From NCBI GenBank assembly GCA_030645355.1, contig JAUSNJ010000111.1, positions 1-64,000 on the forward strand: a DNA stretch of 64,000 nucleotides, given 5' to 3'. Position 1 is the first letter of the stretch, and each line of letters starts with the position of its first letter. The position numbers and the translations under genes are program-made. Positions 1 through 9,896 of this stretch are shown here, one piece after another. The DNA is from Rhodoferax sp. Its GTDB lineage: Bacteria; Pseudomonadota; Gammaproteobacteria; Burkholderiales; Burkholderiaceae_C. The notes beneath the pieces are model-generated. The model was given only the letters and a program-made list of their open reading frames with translations, was not told the DNA's origin and searched no databases.

Positions 1-1400
1 TCGTGGTCCACACCAAAGGCCACGCACTCACCCACCATGCGGGTTGCATACAGCACTTCCTCTACTTCCGTCGGGCTGACGCGGTAACCCGATGTCTTCA
101 TCATTTCATCGCGCCTGCCTATAAAGTAGAGAAATCCCTCCTCATCCTGGCGCACGTTGTCGCCTGAAAATACTGCGTATTCCGGTAACTGCAGTCCAGG
201 CTGGCGCCCGGGCGCATCCGATGCCAGCAGCTTGTACCGCTCCGCGGTCTTTTCGGCGTCGTTCCAATAGCCCATGCCCACCAGGGCGCCCCGGTGGACC
301 AACTCGCCGGGCTCATGTGGCGCGCACGGCGAACCGTCTTCGCGCAATACCAGAATCTCGGCATTCGGAATGGCTTTGCCAATCGAGTCTGGCCGACGGT
401 CTACCTCTTCCGGCGGCAAATACGTCGATCGGAACGCTTCCGTCAGGCCATACATCAAATATGGCCGTGCGTTGGGAACCTGCTGGCGCAACAGCGTCAG
501 CGTCTCACGCGGCATGCGTCCACCGGTATTGGCAAAATAGCGCAGCTTCTCTCCAATGGCTGGCGGCCATTCAAGTTGCGCCAACTGGATGTAGAGGGGG
601 GGCACGGCCGTCAAGCCGGTAACGCCTTCGCGCTCCATGGACTTGAGCACATCACGTGGCATCAGATAGTTCAGCAGAACCACTCTGGCCCCCGCATGAA
701 ACGCCGTCGTCAGTTGGCTGAACCCCGCATCAAATGACAGGGGCAGGGCTGCGAGCAGCGTGTCTTGTCCATTGTTCTCCAGATACGATGCCACGCTCTT
801 GGCCCCCGCCACCATATTGCGGTGCGACAAGACTACCCCCTTGGGCCGGCCCGTGCTCCCCGAGGTGTACAAAATGGCCACCATGTCGGTGTCGATCACG
901 CGGTGCCCCGTGCGCAGGGGGCTGTTTAGCAGGCCACTCCAATTGATCAATGCCAGTGGGCTTGAAACGGCTGCGCCAGCGGGGGCTTGTCCGATCGCCG
1001 AGTCCGTGACAACAACATGACGAAGATCGTGGCATTCGGCAAGCACGTCTTTCATCAAGGCCAGGCGTTCCGGTGAGATCACCAACACCCGGACGTTGCA
1101 GTCACGCAGAATGAAGGCGACTTGCTCTGGCTTCAGCAGCGGATTGATCGGTACAAAAACAGCGCCAGCTGCTGGTGCACCAAAACTGGCTATTACCGCC
1201 TCGAAACGCTTTTCCAGGTAAATGGCAACCCGATCACTGCGTGATATTCCCAGGTCCATCAGCCCCGATGCAAATTGGGCGACACCGAGGTTCAAATCCT
1301 CGTAACTCAAATGCGCGCCACCGTTGGTCAAGGCAATAGCACCTGGAGTGCGATGGGCCGCTACAGCGATCAGTTCATGCAATAGCGTAGATTCGGTCAT
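1..1400 (-). CDS. AMP-dependent acyl-CoA ligase, exosortase A-associated type (partial, runs off left edge)
   Basis: Reverse translation starting at 1400 gives MTESTLLHELIAVAAHRTPGAIALTNGG...; AMP-binding motif VAILYTSGSTGRPKGVVLSH near 840-895 in the same frame; C-terminal GFLYFIGRRDEMMKTSGYRVSPTEVEEVL still open at position 1. Confidence 0.9.
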   Translation of the reverse strand, partial: MTESTLLHELIAVAAHRTPGAIALTNGGAHLSYEDLNLGVAQFASGLMDLGISRSDRVAIYLEKRFEAVIASFGAPAAGAVFVPINPLLKPEQVAFILRDCNVRVLVISPERLALMKDVLAECHDLRHVVVTDSAIGQAPAGAAVSSPLALINWSGLLNSPLRTGHRVIDTDMVAILYTSGSTGRPKGVVLSHRNMVAGAKSVASYLENNGQDTLLAALPLSFDAGFSQLTTAFHAGARVVLLNYLMPRDVLKSMEREGVTGLTAVPPLYIQLAQLEWPPAIGEKLRYFANTGGRMPRETLTLLRQQVPNARPYLMYGLTEAFRSTYLPPEEVDRRPDSIGKAIPNAEILVLREDGSPCAPHEPGELVHRGALVGMGYWNDAEKTAERYKLLASDAPGRQPGLQLPEYAVFSGDNVRQDEEGFLYFIGRRDEMMKTSGYRVSPTEVEEVLYATRMVGECVAFGVDH

Positions 1401-1507
1401 AGGAAATTGCCTTGAAATGGACGAAAAACTCTGCCCTGGTTCGGAGTGGGAAAGTATCGCACCTAAAATGATCCGACTTTATCGATGACTCAAAAGGAAA
1501 CTCTTCC

Positions 1508-1759
1508 ATGGACGTAAGAAAAGAACTGCTGTCGCTTCTGGATGAGGTGTTGCATCTCGAAGGTCGAACATCGTCCTTTGATGAACACACACCGTTGCTC
1601 GGCGCGTTACCAGAAATGGATTCCATGGGCGTGGTCTCGCTGCTGACGGCATTTGAAGATCGTTTGGGATTTTCGGTCGATGACGATGAAATAGACGGTT
1701 CCGTATTTCAGACTTTTGGCACCCTCTTGGTGTTTGTCCAGAACAAGCTCGAACGTTGA
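1508..1759 (+). CDS. Acyl carrier protein
   Basis: 83 aa, acidic, phosphopantetheine-site motif PEMDSMGVVSLL. Confidence 0.85.
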   Translation: MDVRKELLSLLDEVLHLEGRTSSFDEHTPLLGALPEMDSMGVVSLLTAFEDRLGFSVDDDEIDGSVFQTFGTLLVFVQNKLER

Positions 1760-1791
1760 CCTTGACGACCAATTTCCCGGGCTGAAATCCC

Positions 1792-2664
1792 CTACCAGCT
1801 GCGAAGCCACTCCAGTCCCCAGCCAACGACCTGGTCACGTTCTTCGGCGGAAGAAAAAGTGTGATCTGCGCTTGGGTGATCGTAACGGGTGACTGGCTTG
1901 GCACGAAACTGCTCTTGCCAGGCCACATCGGCATTTACCACTTCTTCAAATTCCCGAGCGATAAGATCCCGTCCACTGAGCACCAGCATGACAGGCCCTG
2001 CAAATCGCGTCAGTCCCTGCAACAAGCGCTCGGGCAACGAGCCTTCGCGGGAAATCGGTGCCCCCAGGGTCCCTCCGGCGGTCTGCTCAGCACTGGGCTT
2101 CGGAGTGCGGGTCATACGCATCAAATTCCAGGCCGACCACAGCGATGCGAACGGATTGAAGCGCAGGCCAAACACTTTCTTCCAGAAACTCGGCTGCATG
2201 ATGCGCTGCAGATAGTAAAACCGCAATATGGTCTTGGCCTCGCCGGCCTGCGTGCGTACCCAAGGATTGAGAAGTACAAGGCCCTTGACCCGTACATCGC
2301 GATGGGCGTAAAAGAGAATCGCTGAAGAAGCGTCGCATTCGCCCCAAAGCACGACCTCCGTCATTTCCGGAACAGCCTCAAAAAATCGATCAATGGCGGC
2401 TCTGATATCGTTGTCTATTCTTTCAAAGCCCACGAACTCGCCCTGGGCGTCACCCATTCCGCGATAGTCAAACCGAAAGGCCGGGAAGCCGGCTGCACAC
2501 AGCCTGCGTGACCACAGCGTCAACTGCCTGGCACCACCAGCGCGATACTGAGGTCCGCCGCCCACGACGAACAGTACACCACGTTGTCGTGGCGCATCTG
2601 GCTTGTGCACGATGCCGACCAGAGAGTCCCCGTCGCATTCAAAAGTCAGCGCAATTTCAGTCAT
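1792..2664 (-). CDS. Exosortase A system-associated alpha/beta hydrolase (type 1)
   Basis: 290 aa; alpha/beta hydrolase features (LFVVGGGPQYRAG, FDYRGMGDAQG); neighbour of second hydrolase and AMP-ligase as in XrtA loci. Confidence 0.85.
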   Translation of the reverse strand: MTEIALTFECDGDSLVGIVHKPDAPRQRGVLFVVGGGPQYRAGGARQLTLWSRRLCAAGFPAFRFDYRGMGDAQGEFVGFERIDNDIRAAIDRFFEAVPEMTEVVLWGECDASSAILFYAHRDVRVKGLVLLNPWVRTQAGEAKTILRFYYLQRIMQPSFWKKVFGLRFNPFASLWSAWNLMRMTRTPKPSAEQTAGGTLGAPISREGSLPERLLQGLTRFAGPVMLVLSGRDLIAREFEEVVNADVAWQEQFRAKPVTRYDHPSADHTFSSAEERDQVVGWGLEWLRSW

Positions 2665-3524
2665 TTTGCGGCCACCTTCTCGTTAAGCCAGGAACTGGTT
2701 TTTTCGATGATGGTGACACCAATAACCCGTTCATGAACCTGCCAAAAGGCCGGTCCAGGATATGCGATGACATCTACTGCTGCGCCAGCTACGTTCCAGG
2801 TTTGCAATGCATTGCGGCTTGCAAGTGGTATTTCCAGCTTTTCCGGATTTGCGTTCTCAAGCCACAAGGCTGAAGATCCCGCGAGCAGTGGATGTCCGAT
2901 CAAACTTGCACCTTCAATGGCTTCGGCAAGCGCGGGATGAATCTCATACCCCGCTACCTCCAGGGTAAGTCCAGACGCCAACTGTTGCCGCATGGACGCC
3001 GTCGTTTCCTTTGGCAGATCGGGGCGGTCCAACCTGGCCGCCATGCGAACACGAAAGAACTGGGTCAGATGAACCTTGCCATCCAGAACGGGTTGCCAAA
3101 GAACGAGCGCGACGTCCGGCTTACCCAATCCGGCATGCACAGCGCCCGCAAGAATGGCGCCTAGGCGGACTCCCAGGATTGCTTTCAAACCACCCGGCTG
3201 TGCCATCAGCCATTGCTGGGCCGCGACAATGTCGCTGAGCCAGATTTCCCATCTGGCGTCGCGGTACTCGCCGTCACTATCACCTGTCCCGTGCAAATCG
3301 ACGATCAGAGTGCCAAAGCCGAAAGCCGCCAGAGCCTGCGCCTGCAGCGTCATCATGCTTCGGCACCGGTTCATCTCTTCATTGAACGGCGGAACACACA
3401 GAACATGGCCACGGATCTTCGACACATCGCGTGGACGATGGTGAACCATGAACAGTCGCCCATTTGGCGTGTCCAGGAAGAAAGGTTCGACTGCTACATC
3501 GACTGACCCGTTTGATCCGGCCAT
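2661..3524 (-). CDS. Exosortase A system-associated hydrolase (type 2)
   Basis: 287 aa; VLCVPPFNEEMNRCRSMMTLQAQALAAFGFGTLIVDLHGTGDSDGEY; overlaps hydrolase 1 by 4 nt. Confidence 0.85.
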   Translation of the reverse strand: MAGSNGSVDVAVEPFFLDTPNGRLFMVHHRPRDVSKIRGHVLCVPPFNEEMNRCRSMMTLQAQALAAFGFGTLIVDLHGTGDSDGEYRDARWEIWLSDIVAAQQWLMAQPGGLKAILGVRLGAILAGAVHAGLGKPDVALVLWQPVLDGKVHLTQFFRVRMAARLDRPDLPKETTASMRQQLASGLTLEVAGYEIHPALAEAIEGASLIGHPLLAGSSALWLENANPEKLEIPLASRNALQTWNVAGAAVDVIAYPGPAFWQVHERVIGVTIIEKTSSWLNEKVAAK

Positions 3525-3527
3525 TGA

Positions 3528-3797
3528 CTACAGCAGTCCTTTGCGCTTCAAGAGAAAGTTGGCCATCATCTCCATGCTGCCCAAGTTGTCGATGGTGAAT
3601 TCCTCTGTGGCGATGCGCAGGCCATACTTTGCTTCAAACCAGGCAATGAGATCCAGAAGACCGGCCGAATCAATCGCGCCAGTTGCCGGCAGGATTTCTT
3701 CGGCGGTTATATCGCTGGCATCGCAGTCAAGCGTTGCAGCAATTTCCACAACCTTAGCTTTTATCGCCGCAATAATTGATTCTTTGTCGAGTGTCAT
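3528..3797 (-). CDS. Acyl carrier protein
   Basis: 89 aa; ATGAIDSAGLLDLIAWFEAKYG carries the DS(L-like) phosphopantetheine attachment motif. Confidence 0.85.
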   Translation of the reverse strand: MTLDKESIIAAIKAKVVEIAATLDCDASDITAEEILPATGAIDSAGLLDLIAWFEAKYGLRIATEEFTIDNLGSMEMMANFLLKRKGLL

Positions 3798-3825
3798 GTT
3801 GTACCGGTCTTAAAAATGTGCGCAG

Positions 3826-4929
3826 TCAATCGCGCTTGGCGGGTTTGGATAATTTCCGAAGCGTGCTTGCCACGTCAGATCCATTCATGACGCGGTGATC
3901 GTAGGTCGCCCCCAATACCGCCACGCCATCAGCCCCCACGGTGTGAGCGACCATCAGCGACGTATTGGGCGAAAGGATTGGGATGTGCCGGGCCACTTTC
4001 CAGCGAGCCATACTGGAAAATCCCACCGTGGTTCCCTGTGTTTCTTTCGGACCCAGATTGTGGCTCGCGGCGCGGCGCTGCAAATCAACCATTGCATTCA
4101 CAAAACCCAATTCGCCCAGATGGTTGGCGTCACGCACCACAGCCAGGTACAACACGTCACCGGCTTGCACCGTAGATCCCAAATTGACGTCCTTGTACTC
4201 ATACCGCTTCGTTCCCACAATTGTTGCGTTCAGCCGGGCGTTTTCGCGCGCCAGCTCCACCAGACGCCACGCCATCAACGGCAGCAACGGCCCCAGCATC
4301 AAATTGTGACGCGTCCCGAACTCCTGGGCATAGGCGTCCCACAACGCAGGATCGTAGGTGATCTCAATGTAGCCTGGTACCGCCACGTCACGATGCCACG
4401 TGACCGTGGACAACATGCCGCGATCCTCGCTTTTCAAGGAAATCAATTCACCCGCCACGTCAGGCAGTGATTCACTTCGTAAAGTGGGTTGATCCGCCGG
4501 TTTCGACAGATTGCCCTTGGCAGCCATATACCGTTCGATGTCAGCCACACTCAACCGGTCCCCACTGGCCGGCACCATCGCGGCATCCAATCCATGGGCA
4601 TTCAGCAAGGCACGCGCCTTGGCAGTTGGGGTTGATCCACCGGCTGCAACACTGTTCTTCGCAACTTTCAACTCGGGGATCGCGTCGTCTTTGGTCTTGC
4701 CCAACCAGATCAGAACTGCACCAACGGTTACCACATCGTCAACGTCGCCAAGTATTGCCAGGACAAAACCGTCCGCACTTGCTTCTACGTCGACAACGGC
4801 TTTGTCGGTTTCCACCTGGGCAACAACCTGGCCTTTGCTCACCAAGTCGCCGACGGCTACCTGCAGACTGACAAGTTTTACCTCATCGTCATTGTTGTTG
4901 ATTCTTGGTACATAGAGCGCTTCAGCCAT
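3826..4929 (-). CDS. 2-oxoacid dehydrogenase complex E2 (dihydrolipoamide acyltransferase)
   Basis: 367 aa; N-terminal lipoyl domain with ETDKAVVDVEA, E3-binding-like segment, catalytic ATYDHRVMNGSDVA. Confidence 0.9.
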   Translation of the reverse strand: MAEALYVPRINNNDDEVKLVSLQVAVGDLVSKGQVVAQVETDKAVVDVEASADGFVLAILGDVDDVVTVGAVLIWLGKTKDDAIPELKVAKNSVAAGGSTPTAKARALLNAHGLDAAMVPASGDRLSVADIERYMAAKGNLSKPADQPTLRSESLPDVAGELISLKSEDRGMLSTVTWHRDVAVPGYIEITYDPALWDAYAQEFGTRHNLMLGPLLPLMAWRLVELARENARLNATIVGTKRYEYKDVNLGSTVQAGDVLYLAVVRDANHLGELGFVNAMVDLQRRAASHNLGPKETQGTTVGFSSMARWKVARHIPILSPNTSLMVAHTVGADGVAVLGATYDHRVMNGSDVASTLRKLSKPAKRD

Positions 4930-4958
4930 CGCAATTGATCTCTCTTACAAAGAAGTAT

Positions 4959-6947
4959 TTAAAACAGGCCAAGGACTTTATCAACAATGGCTTGCTCGTC
5001 AGGCAATTGGGATCGCTCCAAACTGCGTGCAGAAGCAATTGGAACCGGGGGCATCCCGATGCGAACAACATTGCCGCGATAACCCGCTTCAGCCAGGCTT
5101 GCCACCAGTTCGGCACTGACACCAAACTCATGATGTGACTCTTCAATCACTGCGATGCGCTGGCGCGTCAACAGCAGTCCAACCAATGTATTTTTGGGCA
5201 TCGGTGCCAGAAGAGAGGGCGACACAATCTCTACGGACAATTCCTCTTCCTGCTCAAGTCGCGTTGCAGCACGCTCGATAACCGGAAGCATTCCCCCAAA
5301 ACCAACCAACGTTACATCCGGTTGCGAATCTCCGCGGCGCACGGTTGGGAACAGCTCAGCACCCAAATCCGCATCCGCCGGCGGCACCGTCTGGTAGTCC
5401 TTCGGGTCCTGCGCTTCAGTGTAAAGCAGCTTGTGTTCCAGAAAGACCACGGGATTGGGCCATCGTGTTACGGCGTTGACCAGCAACTGCCCGACGTTGT
5501 GACGATGGCTTCCATAGACCACCGTCAGGCCAGGCACAGACACCAGGATATTCTCAGGACTCTGGCTATGGGTCGGGCCATAGCCGCGCCGCCCGCCGCA
5601 GGGCGCCCGTATGACCACGGGCACTTCGCAGTCCGCAAACATACCCGGGAACTTGACGGCGTGGTTGTAGATTTGGTCCATGCACAGCGTCAGAAAATCA
5701 GCGAACATGATCTCGACAATCGGGCGACGCCCGGCCATGGCTAGCCCTATCCCGGCTCCGGTAATACCAGCCTCGCTGATGGGCGTCGAAATCACCCTTC
5801 CTGGGAACTCGGTGGACAAGCCGGCAGTTACCTTGAAAGCTCCGCCGTAGGGTTCATGCAAATCTTCGCCCAACAACAGGACGTCATTGCAACTGTCGAG
5901 CAAATTGCGCAAACCGCCATTGATGGCAAGACGCACACTCCCGACAACTGGAGGCTGCTGCGCGATCAAAGGAGCGCGCGCTGACCGCATGGAGTGCTCC
6001 GGCACCTCATCGAAGCTTGATTCAGGCGAAGCCATTGCCGTCGCTTCAATGTCCCGGATAAAGGCCGCGTTGCGCGCCTCGATCCCTTCTCTGACTCCGG
6101 GATCCAGACGGCTACCAAGCGCCATAAGAGGGTCGCGTTCGGTGATGGCTTCGCGCTCCCCGGCGTCGCGCAAGTCATCTCCTTTGCTGTGGGGCCCCAG
6201 TCGACCGGTCTTGATGACCAGCATGCCGGGACCCTTATTGCCACGCATCTCCGTGACGACTGCGTCAACCGCCACCATGAATCCCGGCTCGGCATCGTCC
6301 AGCTGCCAGGTCCGCATGCCAAATGCCGCACCCCGGCCTTCAATGGTCCCGGCAACAACATCCCTGGTGTACGTGGTCTGAGCAATCCCGTTGTTCTCAA
6401 CCACAAACAGCACCGGAGCGCCCCAAACGGCAGCAAGATTCATGCTTTCGTAGAGCAAACCCTCGCCCAGCGTTCCATCTCCAATCATGATGGCCACCAC
6501 GCCCCGGCTGGCACGGCGTTTGATATCCAGCGCGAAGCCGCTGCCAATAGCGGTCATGCCAGCCTGGATGCCATTGCTGTGAAAATTCCGATATGCGATG
6601 TGCTGGCTGCCACCGTACCCACCGCAGACGCCGTCCTGACGCCCCATGATTTCTGCGACCAAACCGACCGCATGACCCGAATAGGTCAAAAAATGACCGT
6701 GGTTGCGATGATTTGAAAGCACCATGTCATCAGGGTCGTTCAGTGCCCGGACGACCGACATCTGACACAACTCCTGACCCAGACAGGTGTGGGTGGTGCC
6801 GGACAGCAAGCCTCGACCGAAAAGGTCAAGAATGAGTTGTTCGGTCGATCGAATGAAATGGCCGAATCCGTAGAGACTGGCATCGTCCAGACCAATCTGG
6901 GGTTTTCCAGCCTGATCAAACATGTAACCGGGAACGGGTCTAATCAT
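4959..6947 (-). CDS. 2-oxoacid dehydrogenase E1, fused alpha and beta subunits (TPP-dependent)
   Basis: ORF 4959..7052; likely start at 6947 (MIRPVPGYMFDQ). TPP motif GDGTLGEGLLYESMNLAAVWGAPVLFVVENN and beta-subunit segment GEDLHEPYGGAFKVTAGLSTEFPGRVISTPISEAGITGAGIG. Confidence 0.9.
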   Translation of the reverse strand: MIRPVPGYMFDQAGKPQIGLDDASLYGFGHFIRSTEQLILDLFGRGLLSGTTHTCLGQELCQMSVVRALNDPDDMVLSNHRNHGHFLTYSGHAVGLVAEIMGRQDGVCGGYGGSQHIAYRNFHSNGIQAGMTAIGSGFALDIKRRASRGVVAIMIGDGTLGEGLLYESMNLAAVWGAPVLFVVENNGIAQTTYTRDVVAGTIEGRGAAFGMRTWQLDDAEPGFMVAVDAVVTEMRGNKGPGMLVIKTGRLGPHSKGDDLRDAGEREAITERDPLMALGSRLDPGVREGIEARNAAFIRDIEATAMASPESSFDEVPEHSMRSARAPLIAQQPPVVGSVRLAINGGLRNLLDSCNDVLLLGEDLHEPYGGAFKVTAGLSTEFPGRVISTPISEAGITGAGIGLAMAGRRPIVEIMFADFLTLCMDQIYNHAVKFPGMFADCEVPVVIRAPCGGRRGYGPTHSQSPENILVSVPGLTVVYGSHRHNVGQLLVNAVTRWPNPVVFLEHKLLYTEAQDPKDYQTVPPADADLGAELFPTVRRGDSQPDVTLVGFGGMLPVIERAATRLEQEEELSVEIVSPSLLAPMPKNTLVGLLLTRQRIAVIEESHHEFGVSAELVASLAEAGYRGNVVRIGMPPVPIASARSLERSQLPDEQAIVDKVLGLF

Positions 6948-7113
6948 GTGCTCCACATCCTGTGGGTGGGAATCACCCTTTCTATTCGCGGAAGTGTACC
7001 AACTCGTCGCGGCCCGAGTAGCGAGGCAGTGCGCTTCCCAGCGCCAGATCAATGTGCTATTGTGAGAATGTAAGCATTACGCTTGAGTCGCAGTCGGGAT
7101 AAAGGGAAGCAGG

Positions 7114-7845
7114 ATGATCGAAGAACAACCGATAGGGAGGGCCATTGCGCAGAGCAATGCGCCCCGATCAAGGCATGCGCTGGCTCTGGCGACAGGCTGG
7201 TGCATCATATTATTTTCCATGTGTTCGGCGGCCTCTGCGCAACGCAGCCCTTCCAGCTGCGGACCTCTCAAGAATCATTACGGTCCGTTCGATTACCGAA
7301 CTGAACGGGATGGGCGACTGAAAATCGTTGAGGAGTACCACTTCACCTCTAATGTGGAGGCCTTGGTGAAGGGGAATACTTCGAACGTGGGTGGTGATTT
7401 GAGCTACACATTGTTAACCTCACCAAACCATCATCGGGCGCTGATGGCCATGATTCGACTGGGCGAAAAATTCAAATCGCCGCAGCCACCGGGGTCCGTA
7501 TACCCGGTGGAGTGCTGGTTTGAACGCGCGCTGCGTTTCCGTCCCGATGACAGCACCGTCCGACTGATTTACGCGACATTTCTGGTGAAAGACGGGCGTG
7601 TGCCGGATGCAACCAAACAGTTGGAGATCGCAACGGTGAGGGCGGCCGACAATGCCTTTACGCAATACAACGCCGGTATGATTTATTTTGATATGAAGAA
7701 TTACGACGCGGCTCTGGTTCAGGCGCACAAGGCATATGGCTTGGGTTTTCCGCAGCTGGACTTGCGCGATAAACTGCAGAGCGTTGGCAAGTGGAACGAG
7801 CCGGCCGAGTTGCCCACAGAGTCTCCGGAGAAACCAGCCAAATAG
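7114..7845 (+). CDS. Secreted TPR-like protein of unknown function
   Basis: 243 aa; hydrophobic signal-like segment ending ASAQ; TPR-like helices in C-terminal half. Confidence 0.6.
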   Translation: MIEEQPIGRAIAQSNAPRSRHALALATGWCIILFSMCSAASAQRSPSSCGPLKNHYGPFDYRTERDGRLKIVEEYHFTSNVEALVKGNTSNVGGDLSYTLLTSPNHHRALMAMIRLGEKFKSPQPPGSVYPVECWFERALRFRPDDSTVRLIYATFLVKDGRVPDATKQLEIATVRAADNAFTQYNAGMIYFDMKNYDAALVQAHKAYGLGFPQLDLRDKLQSVGKWNEPAELPTESPEKPAK

Positions 7846-7887
7846 CGCCTTCCGCCAGTGCTTCAACTCATTTTGCTTTAACAATCG

Positions 7888-8742
7888 ATGGCACAACCCA
7901 CCGTAGTACCGGTCACAGACGCCGCATTGCCCGCGTTTTCAAGTTTTTTGCAGCAGCACATGCAGGGCAATCGCTCCGCCGCTGATTGGGAGCGCGGTTT
8001 GCGCAACCAATGGACGGCAGAGCTGCCAAATTTCGGTTTCATGTTGAAGAACGACCAGGGCGAAATCGTCGGTGGAATTGGTGCCTACTATGCTGACCGC
8101 GTCATCCGCGGGAAGCCCGAGAAGTTCTGCAATATCACAAGCTGGTGTGTGCTTGACACCTATCGGCAGCAAAGTATGAAACTGGCCATGACGGTGATCA
8201 AGCAGCCTGGCTACCATTTCACCGACTTTTCCCCCACCAAAGTCGTGGGTGGAACCCTGAAGTTCTTCAAGTTTCAGGAAATGGATGACGCACAAGCCGT
8301 CGTATTGAACTTGCCGGGCGTGCCGTTGAACGGCGGGCGTCTGCTTGACAGGGCGACTGACATTGAAGCGGCCTTGTCCGGTAGTGCACTGAAAATCTAC
8401 CAGGACCACGCAGAGTTTCCTTGGCTGAAACATGTGCTCATTGGCAGTCCGGGGGAATGGTGTCACGTGATCTACAAGCGAGCAACATTCAAGCACATGC
8501 CGGCCGCGATCATCTTGCATTTGTCGGACCGACGCTTGTTTTTGCGCCACTTCCGGCGCCTGTCAACCCACTTGCTGCTGCGCGGCATGGTCAGTACGCA
8601 TGTGGAATGCCGCATGTTGGACGCAGTACCGTGGCCGGCGGTCATTCGCTCCGGTTTCAACCGCAAAGTTTTTCTCAGCGAAAGTCTGGATTCGCGCGAT
8701 ATCGACTATTTGTACTCAGAAAGGGTGGCTCTCGACCTATGA
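7888..8742 (+). CDS. GNAT-like N-acyltransferase
   Basis: 284 aa; GEIVGGIGAYYADR...NITSWCVLDTYRQQSMKLAMTVIKQ resembles the acetyl-CoA binding core of GNAT proteins. Confidence 0.55.
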   Translation: MAQPTVVPVTDAALPAFSSFLQQHMQGNRSAADWERGLRNQWTAELPNFGFMLKNDQGEIVGGIGAYYADRVIRGKPEKFCNITSWCVLDTYRQQSMKLAMTVIKQPGYHFTDFSPTKVVGGTLKFFKFQEMDDAQAVVLNLPGVPLNGGRLLDRATDIEAALSGSALKIYQDHAEFPWLKHVLIGSPGEWCHVIYKRATFKHMPAAIILHLSDRRLFLRHFRRLSTHLLLRGMVSTHVECRMLDAVPWPAVIRSGFNRKVFLSESLDSRDIDYLYSERVALDL

Positions 8743-8770
8743 GCGAAAACACCGACCACGCCGCATCACC

Positions 8771-9823
8771 ATGAAGAGCGACGGACTTGCCTCCCAGATT
8801 GCCGCGTACTGGTCTGCACCCTCGGACATTCCCCAGCTGCCCAGATGGCGCCAACTGGTTGAAATGGCCTTGCTGTACTTCTTGCGTCGCAATGGTCCGG
8901 GGTATTACGTGCAGGCCCGCTGGGGCCGCGCTTCCATTCCTTTTCGGGACAAGTGGCAGCATATCAATCGGACCGAGTACCGGCAGCTGGTTCGCCGGTT
9001 GAACCCGGGTGCATACCAGAAGTCTTCGCAGCACAAGTTGATCGAGAAGTCGGTGTTGACCCTTCAGCGCCTGCCCACGCCGGCATTCATTGGATTCGTG
9101 CATCCGCTTCGCGGCAAGTGCGCTCAGGGTGATCCTATGCGTAGCCCGGATCAACTGCGCCAACTGCTCGCACGGCACGCTGGCCAACGCGTTTGCTTCA
9201 AACATGTAGAAGGTTGGGGCGGGTTTGGGTTTGCCAGCTATCGGATCGCTGTGGTTGACAGCGCCGTCCAGCTTGTCCGAAAGGAAGGCGAGGCCCCATT
9301 GACGGTCGACGCCTGGTGGCAGAAAAATGGCCAAAACCAGGATGGGTTCTTGCTCGAATCGCATCTGGAACAGCATCCAGATATGGCAGCTTTGAACGAG
9401 AGCTCCGTCAACACCATTCGCATCTGGGTCATATTGGAGGGAGATCGCTGGAGCGTGTTGGGTGGGTATTTGCGAGTAGGCCGCAGGGGAAGCCAGGTTG
9501 ATAACAATTCCAGCGGAGGCATTGCCTGTCCGGTCGACGTCGAGTCAGGAAAAGTGCGGGAGGCCTTCGATCCGGCGTGCGCCGGTCACGCCCTGACCCT
9601 GCACCCGGACTCACGCATTGCCCTCGTCGGCTTCCAGATTCCGTTCTGGCGCGAGGCGACGAAATTGGCTGGTGAGGCGGTGGCCGCATTTCCGCAAACC
9701 CGGCTGGCCGGGCTGGACATGGCAATCACGCCGAATGGCCCCAGTCTGATTGAACTCAATGTAATGGCTGATTACATTGGTTGCGCCTGGATGGACTTGC
9801 CTTTGAAAGCACGCCTGAAATAG
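8771..9823 (+). CDS. Sugar-transfer-associated ATP-grasp protein
   Basis: Likely start at 8771 (MKSDGLASQIAAYW); VCFKHVEGWGGFGFASYRIAVV...LNESSVNTIRIWVI...ITPNGPSLIELNVMADY. Confidence 0.75.
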   Translation: MKSDGLASQIAAYWSAPSDIPQLPRWRQLVEMALLYFLRRNGPGYYVQARWGRASIPFRDKWQHINRTEYRQLVRRLNPGAYQKSSQHKLIEKSVLTLQRLPTPAFIGFVHPLRGKCAQGDPMRSPDQLRQLLARHAGQRVCFKHVEGWGGFGFASYRIAVVDSAVQLVRKEGEAPLTVDAWWQKNGQNQDGFLLESHLEQHPDMAALNESSVNTIRIWVILEGDRWSVLGGYLRVGRRGSQVDNNSSGGIACPVDVESGKVREAFDPACAGHALTLHPDSRIALVGFQIPFWREATKLAGEAVAAFPQTRLAGLDMAITPNGPSLIELNVMADYIGCAWMDLPLKARLK

Positions 9824-9896
9824 GTGGGCAAAGTCTTGTTGGCGGATGAGCGCTGCTCAAGTTAAGTTCGAAATTTGCCGCTGTTAGACTGCGCCC

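Noticed and set aside
221-737. Overlapping plus-strand ORFs at left edge
   Set aside because: They lie antisense to the AMP-ligase reading frame, which is continuous from 1400 to position 1.
3895-4470. 191-aa plus-strand ORF opposite E2
   Set aside because: Antisense shadow ORF; translation is His/Arg/Gln-rich and lacks any fold-like pattern.
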